Source: Parelaphostrongylus tenuis (Eukaryota; Nematoda; Chromadorea; Rhabditida; Metastrongylidae). Taken from it: a stretch of DNA of 64,000 nucleotides. The stretch spans positions 124,001-188,000 of the forward strand of contig JAHQIW010007345.1 of NCBI GenBank assembly GCA_019055375.1, in the 5' to 3' direction. Every line of letters starts with the position of its first letter. Positions within the stretch are counted from its first letter, which is position 1. Below the pieces are notes generated by a model that worked only from the letters and a program-made list of their open reading frames with translations, did not search any database and was not told where the DNA came from. This document shows, in pieces, positions 34,180-46,500 of the stretch. The translations under genes and the position numbers were made by a program.

Positions 34180-34525
34180 TTGAGCCAACTTGTCATGTGG
34201 TCTGGTAAGGGCTCTTGTACAGCCCGATTACACGTGTTTCGTCCTTACAGACTCGTCAGCCGGGTAGACCCCGTCGTCTTTCGATCTTTTCATAGTCAGT
34301 TCTCTCAGGAGCTTTACTCCTTATAGAGAGTCATCGAAGACGTACGTTTCACACTCTATGTCATGTGAAATTTTCACCTAACACAGAGTGTACGCACTCG
34401 ATTGCTGTTTGGCTGGTACTTTTATCATAATTATAATTTTATGACAAGTTGGCTCAAAGAATAATGAAAGGATCTGTTGAAATTCGAGCGTGGTCTAAAC
34501 AAAGCACTCGAAATAAAGGTATAAT
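34180..34525 (-). mobile_element. Hammerhead retroposon, minus unit joined to plus-oriented tail
   Basis: The minus-strand monomer (about 34180-34435) is followed by the family tail in plus orientation (ACAAGTTGGCTCAAAGAATA, TTCGAGCGTGGTCTAAACAA, GCACTCGAAATAAAGGTATA). The insertion is therefore a partial inverted dimer rather than a simple copy. Confidence 0.65.
34222..34266 (-). ncRNA. Hammerhead ribozyme with an extra A at the cleavage site
   Basis: Minus strand: UACCCGG, CUGACGA, stem II GUCU-GUAA-GGAC, GAAA, CACGUGUA, an inserted A, UCGGGCU. Core and stem II are intact, but the extra A between the cleavage triplet and stem I may disturb the active site. Confidence 0.65.
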
Positions 34526-34788
34526 TATGTATGAAAACTGTTAAAAACAGTCCTTACAATCTGAAAATTGTGTAGCTTTTTTTTCAAGCAGATCCAACTC
34601 GTTTGCATATTGCTGTAAATTTTTTCTCACTCCTGCTGAAATAATTAGATGTCTCATTAATACTTGTTACGAGTTCATTTTCTCTTTGTAGATCAAATCA
34701 AGATCAATATTAGCAAGTCGATTTCCCGCCAGAAGTCTTGAAAAAGCTTTGACAATGTATAGAGCCTTTTCGAATTGTCACGACAGAG

Positions 34789-34860
34789 CCATGCGTATAC
34801 GTACGTTTCGGCGATCTCGCACGCTTCATCAGTGACCCACGCCCCACACTGAATCCCAGT
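34789..34860 (-). ncRNA. Hammerhead-like motif, degenerate, second lineage
   Basis: Minus strand: GUGGGUCA, CUGAUGA, a GCG/CGC stem II with an eight-base loop and an A-C closing mismatch, GAAA, CGUACGUA, then UACGCAUGG. Stem III is the same ACGUACGU palindrome as in the copy at the window's left edge. Stem I pairs only with a bulge, so this is probably decayed. Confidence 0.45.
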
Positions 34861-34928
34861 TTATAGCACTTTATACTCTGTATATGTATATGAACAATAT
34901 CACGTGCTATCACCACAGATATGATAAA

Positions 34929-35180
34929 GAGGGGGCACCGTGGCCGAATGGTTGTGATGCTCACCGCGGCGCGCGTGGAGCTTAGCCCCACCCTCCTCCC
35001 CCACTCTCTCCGGCTGTCAATAATAACGCCTCCATTGAAGGCCAGAGCCAGGCTATACTCGAGATTGCAAGGAGACTCGCTCAAGTAGTATTCTACGCCG
35101 CTGAAGAGGAGGACGAGAAACGAATTGAATGCTGGAGGGACTTAGATCTGCGCAGTGAAAATCACCGTAAATAGTGTCTT
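34929..35180 (+). mobile_element. tRNA-derived SINE (family C)
   Basis: Head CACCGTGGCCGAATGGTTGT (Leu/Ser tRNA-like A box) followed by CGGCGCGCGTGGAGC. The body includes CTCTCCGGCTGTCAATAATA, GCCAGGCTATACTCGAGATT, GCAAGGAGACTCGCTCAAGT and GCGCAGTGAAAATCACCGTA. Related copies lie at 50716-50945, 51015-51185 and, inverted, 56150-56405. Confidence 0.65.
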
Positions 35181-35251
35181 CCTATCCCTGTTACCTATGA
35201 ATAATTGCTTAGATGATATCGGTAATCAAGGATGCTTCATCTTCGTCTTTT

Positions 35252-35335
35252 TTATTGAGACAGAGAGAAGGGGAGAGGGAGAAAGGGAAAGAGAAAGAGG
35301 AGAGAGAGAACGGAAGAGATAGAGAGAAATAGAAC
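35252..35335. repeat. GA-rich microsatellite
   Basis: Imperfect purine run of GAGAGG, GAAAGG and GAGAGAGA motifs, about 84 bases. Confidence 0.85.
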
Positions 35336-35659
35336 AAACTATCTGCTTGTTCGACACTTTTCATAAGAGAAGATGGGGTGTTAGAGAGATATTGTGAGGA
35401 TTTCTTGTTTAGAAGCTAGGAATCAAGCAAATGAATCACTCAGGAGCTAACCTATTACTATGAGATGTCGAGGCGATTGAAAGAAGCGAATCACTGCGAA
35501 CATCTCGCTGTTCCTTTTTTTGTAGCTGCAGAAATTTTAATAGAAATACCGCGCGATATTGGTTATGATCAGCCTTTTCCAGACCGTGGACCCACCTCCT
35601 CTGCATCTCTACCTCCCAGCGTGGGAGCGTATCGAATCCAATACTGAGTACTTTGGTTA

Positions 35660-36440
35660 TAAAGGGTCAAATGAAAAGGCGACTTCATCTGCTGGAGAGG
35701 AACTTTTCGTAGGAGTGCTAGCAACTATTCGAAAGCTGGCCTTCTGGTTCAAAAAGACCCTTTTATAACTGTAAATTCCGCACAAAGCTATGTCTCAGGG
35801 CCCAAATTTCTTGCCCGACAGAGCTCTTTTTGAATTATTGGTGATCTCCAATAACGTAATGGTTTCTGATTCCAACGCTGTGTTCATATCCTGAATAAAA
35901 AAACGGTTTCTCTGCAACGCAGCAGGTTAAATAAGTTGAATTCGCATGTGTAAACGAGGCGGTCTTTGGCCAATTCATGTGCTTGTGCGTGAAGCAGCCA
36001 CGAAACCGCTGGCGCGATACTTCTCTGCGCATATGCCCGAAAAATCGATGATCGTCGCGCTAGCGGCGGGGGCTGCCTCATTCAGCCGCACGTGAATTGG
36101 CCAAAGAACCTCTTGGTCGTGGGTGGAAATTCAACTTATTTCACCTGCTGTGTTGCAGAGAAACGGTCTTTTCAGGATATAAGCACAGGGTTCGAATCAG
36201 ATTCGATTACGCTATCGAATGGCTACTAACAGTCCGAACAAGGAGCTCTGTCCAGCGAGAAATATGCGCGTCTGCATCGTAAGCAATCTTCTGTAGCAGC
36301 GTTAGGAAAAGGTTTTTGGAAAATCGGCGAAGTATGGTTGTAGCCTTAAGTCACAGCTTTCGAATGGTTACTAACACTGCTATGAAAAATTCCTCTCCAG
36401 CGAATGAGATCAGTTTTTCATCTGTTCCATTACAATAAGA
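35660..36440. mobile_element. FB1 foldback element, full copy
   Basis: The left arm has AAATGAAAAGGCGACTTCAT and GGAGAGGAACTTTTCGTAGG. The right arm has ATGAAAAATTCCTCTCCAGC and GAATGAGATCAGTTTTTCAT. The central palindrome contains CACGTGAATTGGCCAAAG, as in the copies at 16998 and 44330. Confidence 0.75.
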
Positions 36441-36604
36441 TAGAACCCTCGCAACCACCCTCCACCCCCCCCCCCCCCCCGCCCCTTCCCCCCCACAAAT
36501 GGGTTTGTGATTCAAGATATACTTGAAACGTCAGAAGATAAAGCTCATCTCAGTGGAACTTTCAGTAGTAACTGTCGAATGATGTAGAGTAAACCCACGA
36601 ATGT

Positions 36605-36715
36605 TGAGTGATATGCAGAACTCTGGGCTCTAGTTGGGGTGTCGAACCCGGGCCCCATCCTTTCCGGGGGGCGGGGGCTTGGCGCTACGCTATCGGAGCT
36701 CTTCTTCTGCTATCA
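36605..36715 (-). repeat. tRNA-like SINE (family B), minus
   Basis: GAGTGATATGCAGAACTCTG, GGTGTCGAACCCGGGCCCCA (a B box in reverse) and CGCTACGCTATCGG mark a degraded minus-strand copy. Confidence 0.5.
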
Positions 36716-37261
36716 CTCTTTTTGTCAACAATGTTTTCAAACATTGGGTGTCCTGTTGAAATAGCCAGCCATTCTGTTCAAATTTTCGTTTTTTTTTTTG
36801 TAAGTATTCGTCATTTCAGCTGAATTACGAGCGTTTAGAATTGATTTTTTTCTCCAACAGCTCCGCATTTAACTCTTTGGGGACTGATAGGCGGGCGAAG
36901 TCGCGCCGACTCTTACTTGGCAGTCAGACAGGCGACGTCTGCACGTCTGTGCCTGCGTGTCTGTCTGTCTGCCTGCCTTCCCACGAGACGCGACGCTGCC
37001 ATTACAGTAGTTGACTGAGATTTGACGTCGCGCGGTGTGCACCAAGAAGACCCACATGGTCCTCAAAGGGTTAAATGTTTATCATGACTCATAAAACATT
37101 ACTGATCGTTTTTCCGTTTCATTACTGTCAATTACTCATAAATATTGAGCTGTTCCAGGTGGGTCTTCCCGCTTAGCGGACTTGTCGCCTACTTCTGCTC
37201 CACCCATCACTGGTTTGAGGTCTATCTCTAATTCCATGTTCTTATTGTGGATCATATGGAT

Positions 37262-37490
37262 ATTGCTAACTCTTTCGGGACCGTGGACCCGCGTCCTCTG
37301 CGTCTCTGGCGGGAAAATCTGGACGCTCTACTCCACCTCCCCTGCAGCTCTAACCCCCAGAGTGCTGCGTCTAATAATGACAGATTGGGGGTTGGAAATG
37401 CAGAGGACGTTGAGCAAGCCGTGCAGAACTGGCAGTTAAAGATGCAGAGGCCGTGCGTGGGTCCACGGTCCCAGAAGGGTTGAGAAAGTC
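37262..37490. mobile_element. Short inverted-repeat element
   Basis: GGGACCGTGGACCCGCGTCC at the left and GCGTGGGTCCACGGTCCCAG at the right are inverted terminal repeats. A CAGAGG/CCTCTG block recurs inside. About 230 bases, no coding content. A related solo fragment lies near 35580 (CCAGACCGTGGACCCACCTC). Confidence 0.6.
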
Positions 37491-37526
37491 TTAAATCTGT
37501 CAAAAAGACAAAAAATTCTCTAGTTT

Positions 37527-37534
37527 TTTTTCAG
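37527..37534 (+). promoter_or_regulatory. Probable spliced-leader trans-splice acceptor of pat-3
   Basis: TTTTTTTCAG ends 3 bases before the pat-3 start codon at 37538. So short a spacing is typical of nematode SL trans-splicing. An ordinary intron acceptor with a non-coding first exon is the alternative. Confidence 0.5.
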
Positions 37535-37537
37535 GAA

Positions 37538-40500
37538 ATGTGGATATTCACACTTCCGTTATGGCTGTTAGGTTCAATATTTGCTGCAGAAGTTAGCGAT
37601 TGGAAGACCGGTGAAGGTAGGATCTCTCTGGATTATTCAGTTCAATAGCTGACTGAAGTCTTCTAAGTTTGCGAAGATTACATAAGCTTTTATCTCCACT
37701 GCTTTCTAGCAGTGGTAATCTAAGAATAATGAGTGGTACACAATTCTCGACTCCAGGAGAAAGTTGAACCCGCGTTCCACCCTTAGCGGGAGCACGTGCT
37801 ACCCTTACGCTACTAACCACTTTTGATGCTGATATATGCGTTTTAGGAGCCCATGTGGCGCAGTGGTTAGAGGTGCTCTGCGTCGAACATAAGGTCATAG
37901 TTCGATCTCGCGCTCTAGAGTCTCTAAGCCATCAATCCCTTCCGGGTCGGTAAATTGGTGCCAAACTGGTCTCAGATTTGTCTAAGAGCTCAAGCAACAC
38001 TGACTCAATACAGCGCTGGATCACCGCGAGTCATTGTAAAGGCTAGATATGCATTCAGTCACCTCAAACGAAGTTAAGAATTGCAATGCATGGCGCATCC
38101 CTCACAGATCGGTTAACACCTAAAGCTTTATCCTTTATCCTTCATGTGCATACTCGACCAAACGCGTTGAGGGTTGGTTTCTGAGGGCATCGATAGTTCA
38201 TATTCGCAGAAAGAGTGTTAGTAAACCGATGGCCTCAGTAGTGAGTGGTAGCGCACGCTCTCGATAAGGGTGCAACGCGGTTCAACTCCTGGCTGAAACC
38301 AGTTTTTTTGCTTGCCACTCGGTATCCCTTGATGAAGATTCCCTACTCATAAAGAGCATAATATTAGTAAATTTCAGTTACGGGTGAGGTTATCGAAGGG
38401 CGAAAAGACTTCCCGTGTTATTCGTTATCTCGAGACAACTACACATGTAGCGCTTGTATCCAGTTACATGATTCGTGTGCTTGGTGTGGAGCACCGGTAA
38501 GCCATTCTATCTCCTATTACCAAATCATTTCACTTTACTCGTTTCGCTACGTTCACCTTTTGTGGCTGGCGGACTGTTCGGACCGCTACGAAGAGCAGGA
38601 TAGCTTTTCGAGATATTTTATTACATTTTCCATTATGCAATTCGATGCGCGGAGTGTACATTTGCTGGACAGTCCAACTTTTGCTAATGTCATCTCCAAA
38701 ACTTACGGTGTTGAGAACCCTGTTGTCTTCCAGTCTTCGTAAGGCGTCCGAACAGCGTGGACGTACTTGTACCGATTTCAGTACCTGGCTTAGCGGAAGG
38801 AATAACAATGTTTTCAGTTTGCTATGAGAACTTTGTAAGTTATCAAACGACCGACTCACCAGAGCTTGGCCTACAAAATGAAATTCACTGCCCCATTTTA
38901 AAAGCCTCTTCAAAGTTCGTACGTCTTCTTCAATATCAATGGCTGACGTTTTTGAGGAGGGTGGTTTCGCGGAAATGTCAGCCATCGATTCTAAAGAAAA
39001 TATACTAAAGTCGGGGAGAATTCCAAGACAGAGCACCTTGTGAGATACTTTGTACTGACTCCAGCGGATTGTTCGCTAGTTCTCGTACTTTTTATGACTT
39101 TATAAACGGTAATAACCTGGAGAATTTTTTTTTAGTTCACCATATGAATAGTAATAACTCAAAAGTTTCCTTATTTTACAGTTTTTACAGAGGATCATGC
39201 CAATATAATTATATAACCAAGGATATGAGTGATATGGAAAACTTTGAAATCTCAAACGGGAGTGCGGGTGCAACTCCCGCGTGAGGTCGAAGTTTTGCAA
39301 ATCGCTCAGATTCTTGAATATTTTGATAATTCATAATATCAACTTCATTGTTATATATTCAGTGATTATATAGTTATCTGAGCTCGTGTGGCGCAGTGGT
39401 TAGAGGTGCTCTACGTCGCACACGAGGTCAATGGTTCGAACTCGTGCTCATGGCTCACCAAGCCATCCATCCCTCCGGGGTCGGTAAATTGGTACTAGGC
39501 AGGCCTCAGACTTGTCTGGGAGGATAAGCAGCACTGACTCGGTTCAGCGAGAGGCCACCGCGAGTCATTGTAAAGGCCAGATATGCGTTCAATCACCTCA
39601 AGTGAAGTCAAAAATTGAAGTCGAATGCATGGCGCATCCCTCAGGTATTGATCAACGCCGAGAGCTTTATCCTTTTATCCTTTATATAGTTATTCAATAG
39701 TTATAACTCTAAATTCAGTTCAGCTGTGAATAAATTTTATTGTAACACCTCGTGTTTTGCTTAAAGAAGAAAAACAGTAATTCTAAATTCAGTTATTTGA
39801 TGCTAAAAAGCAATATGCAAGATGTGACAATCGCGGGAGACTCCTTGAACATGGATGTCCTGAATCGTACATCGAAGATCCACAAACCGTCCTCGAGGTT
39901 GAGAAGGTAGAGTTATACTGCATTTTGATTTCGTGGGTTTTTCGTTCGATGATTCCTAACCTTAATTGAAAAAGGTCTACTGTATACTTAGGATGAACCG
40001 CTTTCCGACAAAGGTCAAGTCGAGAACGAAGACGATGCTGTTCAACTGAAACCACAAGAGATGTTTGTTGAGATAAGACCAAGTGAGTTCAAAAAGATCT
40101 CACAATCAGCAGGCTTCACCACTTTTCATTGGTCTTATAGCCGAACTGTTGACTTATAGAGTCCCGTGTTCGTTTCAACGTTACTTATCGCCAAGCTGTT
40201 GACTATCCTGTTGATCTCTACTATCTCATGGATCTGTCTTATTCAATGAAAGACGATAAGCAAAAACTCTCTGAGCTTGGTGACCTCCTAGGTAGCTTGT
40301 GTTTTGTGGTTTTTTTTTTCTATTTTTCCCAAAATCCAGCTTCTCACAGCCACTAACAAATTGCTAAATGTTTGAGGTGGGAGGACAAACAAAAGAGATT
40401 ATATCGGCTGCCACTTGAGTACCCTAAAGTCGAGTAAATGCTGTCATTTTCTTACATGTCAATCCTTGCTTAACCCAAAAAATCTATGTCAGAGATCACC

Positions 40501-43500
40501 TGGTTTCCTGAAAGAGGCCTAGATGATGACCAGCGCGCTTGTGGGCCAAGGGGTTCGCGTTCTTATGGTCTGGAGTTATCTTAGTAGGGAGTATGAGGAC
40601 TTTAGGGAAGAAAAGCTTCCGGAGTAATAAAGTACTTATCAGTAGGTGTTGTATCAGGGCCGATAGAGTTCGTTAAAACATTTGAGTGGGATGAAATGTT
40701 TCTGTATATTTCAGCTGTACGCATGCGTAATATTACGAAGAATTTCCGCCTTGGATTCGGCTCTTTCATCGACAAGAAACTTATGCCGTTCATTGATCCA
40801 AGAATTGAGAAGTGAGCTATATATATTCAGGAGGTTTTAAAAAATCCACACATCATCTGTTTTGACGTTTCAGACAGAAATCACCATGTGCCGAGCCTTG
40901 TGCTGAACCGTACGGTTTTAAACACCAGATGACCCTGACAACAAATACGGAGAAATTTAAGGTATTCTTTTTATCGATGAAATATTGCTTGCCATTTACC
41001 TATAAAATGAAAGATTTTTATTTCAGGCTGAAGTGGATAAGGCTGAAATTTCCGGTAATCTTGATGCCCCCGAGGGAGGATTTGACGCCGTGGTACAGGC
41101 CTTAGCTTGTAATGTAAGTGACTAAATTTTATATTTTTTCATTGAAAGGGTTGTTCATAACTGTCTATCAATATGCCTGATAATATTTCTTGAGCCACGC
41201 ATGTCAGTGGTCTGTCAATGAGGGCTGACTTATAGAGCGCTATACACGTGTTTCGATCTTGCGATCTCGTCAGTCGGGCAGTAACCCTTTCTCGTCTTTT
41301 GCTAATCTGTGTGGGTTCTCCATCCTCAGTGTACAACACTCTATGTTTGGTGAGATTTTCACTGGATATAGAGTGTAAAACGTTCGTCGTCGCTAACTCT
41401 TAGTGTGGGGACTGGAGCACCCACAGAGATTAGCAAAAGACGAGAAAGGGTAAGTGCCCGACTGACGAGACCGCAAGATCGAAACTCGTGTATCGGGCTC
41501 TATAAGTCAGCCCTCCTTTAACAGACCTGACATGCGTGGCTCAGGAAATGATTATCAGGCATATTTAAATTTGAGCTGTGGTCTTAAGAAAACACTCGAA
41601 TTGAAAGATATGTCTATCAATATTTCTGCTTGTACAGGTATTCTGGTTGGATATGTGCAAATGTATATTGTTCCAGAGTAAGATTGGTTGGCGAGAGCGC
41701 GCACGTAAAATGGTCGTTTTCTCAACGGATGCTGGTTTTCACTTTGCCGGTGATGGAAGGGTCGGTTCTGAAGTTGTTTTGACAATCTTAAGCTTAATAC
41801 TTCACCTTTTGTTTTATTTATTAAATTTGTTTACTCTTATCTAATCTTTTTACTTTTGTTTGTTACTATTAGCTATGTATCTTATTATTTGTTCCATTCT
41901 GCTGTGTCATATCTCAGTATTTTCTCAATCTATTAGTTCAAGCTATATAGTAAATATCCTATAACTTGAATAAATGCAGTTAGCTGGAGTGGTAGAACCG
42001 AATGATGGAGAATGTCATCTCGATCGAGACGGATATTATACGGAAACCCTTAAACAAGTAAGAAACTAGTATTTTCTATCTTTAGATCCATAAAATCGAC
42101 TGTTTTTGAAACCTCGTAATAAACATTCAAAATAAATTTAAAAAAAGAATGTTTTTAGCCTAAACGAGGTTGGTACGCCAGGGCCATACACCGGTGTTTC
42201 GGAGGTTTCGGCCTCCTCGTCAGTGACCCCCGCCCCCACATTAAGCCCTGCATTGCAGCATGGAGAAGGCGTATGTGGTATGTGGCCCTAGCGTACCAAC
42301 CTCGTTTAGGCTAAAAACATCATTTTTTTGAATTATCTTTAGATCGTTTCATTTTCTGGGTAAATCTGTTCTATATACGATAACAAATGGTTTATGCATC
42401 ATATGTTTGTACAAGTTCACACAGTCCAGTTTTGGCGTCAACCCTTCTGGGAAGGCGTGTACTCTTTCGGGTACATGACTGTTTTGAGGTCTTCTTCTAA
42501 GATCGGTGCTTTTTCCTCTGCACTTTAGTGATCGTTTGTTGGCTTGGAGAAGGGCCATTTCAGTAGTATATTTGGTTTCTGAAAAGACTTTTTTGAGCTA
42601 TAGAAACGATAATAGAATGTAATAATGCCGAGTCTGTCGATTCAGGACTATCCCTCGATCGCTTTGCTTCATCAAATGATCAAGGAGAGGAAAGCAAACA
42701 TTATCTTTGCTGTTACCAAAGGAAACCATGAACTCTATTCACAGGTGCTTCTATTTTCGGTTTCCACTATTTCTGTGCTTTTCATGTGTTTCCGTAAAAT
42801 GTGCAAATTTCAAGAGGACTGTATGAACATCCTTAATCGTGTACCTTCAGGCCAAGTTCTACTTTTCAAGTATACCTATACCACTTGAGAGTTTCTTTCA
42901 TGATTTGAGATAGTACCATAAGGTTGAATGGAAGTTTTATTCGGCTGATATCTCGACATTTTCGTTTTCCTCAGCGCTGACAATTCGATTTGATATATAT
43001 GCTAATTGAGAATTCAAACTATAAGAACAAAATTAATAATAAGGGTGATTTTGAAATAAGTAAAGTAAAGCAGAAGTGGAGAGGAGAATAAGTGTAGGTG
43101 CAGTTGAATTTCAAGGATTTCAAAGTACATTATGATCCGTGTTTTCTTCTTGAACCGGGCACGAAGTTCTACAACGATATTTATCAACACAGCTGGCTTT
43201 TCGGCAGTGTCGACTTCTTCAGAGCCTGGAAAGATCAGATTGTCCACAGTCCAGTCAGTCATACACCTCCATTACTCTATCAGAAAAAGTCACCAGACCC
43301 AGATTTCAATCTCATCAAGCACAAATTGGGCTTTCAACATTCTTACCGCTCATGTAAGTCTTCCCTTAATCATTCGTGTGAATACTCTTCTAACGGAGTA
43401 ATGGAGGTCTATGAGTGACTGGATTGTGAACAATTCCTGATCTTTTAGGATGTGAAGAGCGGCGCTGTCGAACGACAGCTGTGTGAATAAGTATTATTTT

Positions 43501-46500
43501 AACACTTCGTGTCTGACTAAGAGGAAAACATTAGTTACTGAAGTATGTCTAGGTTGTAGATAGTCGGTCTTGGAAGTTATATCGCTGAAATTCGAGAAAT
43601 TGGTATGAGGCTTTTTAATCACAGGGCATTTGTCTCAGCTGTCGTCTTGCAAGATCTCTTTTCTTTCTGTCTTATTGAAATATTGTGATGAATTATTAAT
43701 TTATTCCGATGTTGAAGTTGTCCGATTCGCTTCCTGATGTGTCGTCGTCCGTCGGAATTTTGGAAACCGATTCGCGGAAACATTGTCGATCTCATTGAGA
43801 AAGAGTACCTGAAAATCAGTGAGAAGATCATCATGGTGGATAATGCTAATGCTAGTGATGGACTCAAGATCACTTATCGCAGCATGTGTCTCGAGTAAGA
43901 TTTCTTGTGTTTTGAAATCCCTCTTGCTTTATCGCTTCTGAAGCAATGTTATAATGTTCTCATAGCATATGCAAGAATGCTAAGTGATCTCCAAAGCGTT
44001 GAGCCTTAGCCAGGAGTCGGACCCGAGCCACACCCTTTCCGGGCGAGTGCTAACACTAACACCACTGAGGCCAGCGCACCCCCGTACGGGTGAGACACGG
44101 GTCTGACTTCCGCCCGAGGTTGAAAGTTTTGCACGTCACTCAGCATCCTTGGATGAGTGTCCCTCATTTATTTCATCAGTGTATAAACTATTATTGTTTT
44201 ATAATTGAGCTAGTAGCACGAATTTGATAAATACTGATTTATTAGAGATTCTGGAAAAAAAATTACAAATTAAAAACTGTAACAAATTTGTGAATTTGTT
44301 TATACCAGCGGTACTATCCGGTCATTAGAGAGAAATGTTAAATTGAGCTCATTCGTTGTAGAGGACCTCTTCATAGGAGTGATAGTAGCTGTTCGAAAGC
44401 TGAGACTTCAGACCACAGCCACATGTCGCTGGTTTTTGGAATACCCTATCTTTGACGTTGTTACAGAAGGCGGTTTCTTGCGTTACAGACGCGCATATTT
44501 TTCGCCGTACAGAGCTCTTTATTCAGGCTATTAGCAATCATTCGATAGTGTAATCGTTTCTGATTCCAACCCTGTGCTTATATCCTGAAAAGACAGTTTC
44601 TCTGCAATGCAGCAGATAAGTTAATTAAAATTGGAATGTGTGAGCAAGCGGGGTTTTTGGCCAGTTCGCGTGCGCGCGCGTTTGACGATCACGTGATTGC
44701 TAACGCATTGATCATCGATTTTTCGGGAATATGTACGCGTAAAGAAGTATCACGTCGGCAGTTCACGTGGTCGCCTCATGCACACGCACGTGAATTGGCA
44801 AAAGTGGTTCTTGATCGATCGCGGATGGGAATTCAACTTATCTCACCTGCTGTGTTGCAAAGTAACGGTCTTTTCAGGACTAAAGCACACCGTTGGAATC
44901 AGAAGCGATTGCGCTATCGAATGATTGCTAATAGTACGAAGAAAGAGCTCTATCCAGCGAGAATTATGCGTGTCTCCAACGCGAGAAATCTCTTTCTGTA
45001 GCAACGTCTTAACCCTGTGATTTGGTAACCTTTACCAGTTAAACGAACGCAGCATCTGTCTTGAAGAACCTATAACTCTTAAGCTACTTTCTGCAGAATT
45101 CACACTCACTGTGCAAGAATTTAATATTTTTATCGCTTTTGTAGCGGTGTTGAGACGGTACAGCTATATCTGTATTATAACATTTCCAGTGTTTTCTTAA
45201 AACCACAGCTCAAAATTCAATATGCCCTGCAATAATTTTTGAACCACGCATGTCAGTGGTCTGTTAATGAAGGCTGACTTATAGAGCCCGATACACGTGT
45301 TTCGATCTCACGATCTCTTCAGTCGGGCAGTTACCCTTTCTCGTCTTTTTGCTAATCTCTGTGGGGGCTCCAGTTTTCACACTAAGAGTTAGCGACGACG
45401 AACGCTTTACACTCTGTGTCCATTGAAAAACTCAATGAATATAGATGAATGGGCTCTATAAGTCAGCCCTCATTAACAGACCACTGACATGCGTGGCTCA
45501 AAAATGATTGCAGGGCATATATCTGTATATCTAAGAATTTGGGTGATATGCAGAACTATGAATCGGAGTGGTAGTTGAACGCGCATCTGGTTTTTTGCGA
45601 GAGCGCATACTAAGAACTCGGTACTCAACATGCTAGCGATAGCGGCGTTTCTGACTTATATCTTTTATTCTCTTCGTTGCAGCGGTACTACCTTGAAAGA
45701 CACGAACGTATGCGAGGGCATTCGTGTTGGTGACGAGGTACAATTTGAAGTGACACTAGAGGCTACGCATTGTGTTGAGAAGAGGGATTTTGTAATTCGA
45801 ATAGGTCCATCTGGTTTGGACGAGACCCTGATCGTCAACGTGAAGGTGCTATGCGACTGTGAATGCGAACAAGAGGTAAGTCTCATTCAAATGGTTGGAT
45901 ACGAGGAAGGATTTCGCTCAATATCTTATACTTTTTGAGGATCGTATCGTCGAGAACTCGGAGGATTGTCATGGTGGTGACATGGTATGCGGTGTTTGTC
46001 GTTGCAAAGACGGAAATGTCGGTCGTTATTGTGAGTGTAATCGACCGGGAATGAGTACGGCAGCTCTAAACGAAAAATGCAAGCGGTAAGTCTCGTAGAA
46101 ATTTCGTTATTCTTCTTTTGATTCTTCGAATATTCGAAAATTTTCACTCAACTTGTATTCCATGAAATGCACTCCTACTTTTCTAGATTTCTCGCTGATC
46201 AGAGCTTTTCCATTGGAGTTTTGATAGTCATTTGATAGCTTGAAAAATGTCGATTTCGAGACTATGCTTGGCTCTTGAAAAGACCTCAATGATCGCTAGC
46301 AGCGAGAAGAAAATTGTGAAAAATTCCACCTTTGGTTTGCGTTTTATGCTCGCATCTGTTTTTCGTTAGGATGCAAGCAATCATTAAATAGCCTAAATCT
46401 CGATTATTCCATAGAATAAGCTTGACTTTTGGAATTAATTTTTAGAGAGCGTTGGAAGAGCGAAAAGAAGATTACCCTCTACATTCGAGTTGCATATGCA

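Larger units (their letters stand above)
28167..37537. other. Intergenic region between CWC25 and pat-3
   Basis: No conserved gene found in 9.4 kb. It holds FB1 elements (28456-29191, 33090-33230, 35660-36440), a mariner remnant (32608-32913), a GC-rich segment (33390-33560), hammerhead copies (34180-34525 and about 34790-34860), a family C SINE (34929-35180), a GA-rich microsatellite (35252-35335), a poly-C tract (36465-36492) and small inverted-end elements (about 36868-37078 and 37262-37490). The pat-3 promoter is presumably near its right end; no core element was identified. Confidence 0.6.
41160..41612. mobile_element. Inverted dimer of the hammerhead retroposon in a pat-3 intron
   Basis: The two arms are reverse complements: GAGCCACGCATGTCAGTGGT on the left, GACATGCGTGGCTCAGG on the right. 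They meet at a hairpin centre near 41340-41375 (ACACTCTATG ... ATAGAGTGT). Each arm carries a hammerhead reading outward. The plus side also keeps TTTGAGCTGTGGTCTTAAGA and AACACTCGAATTGAAAGAT. It fills most of the 41114-41676 intron. Confidence 0.75.
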
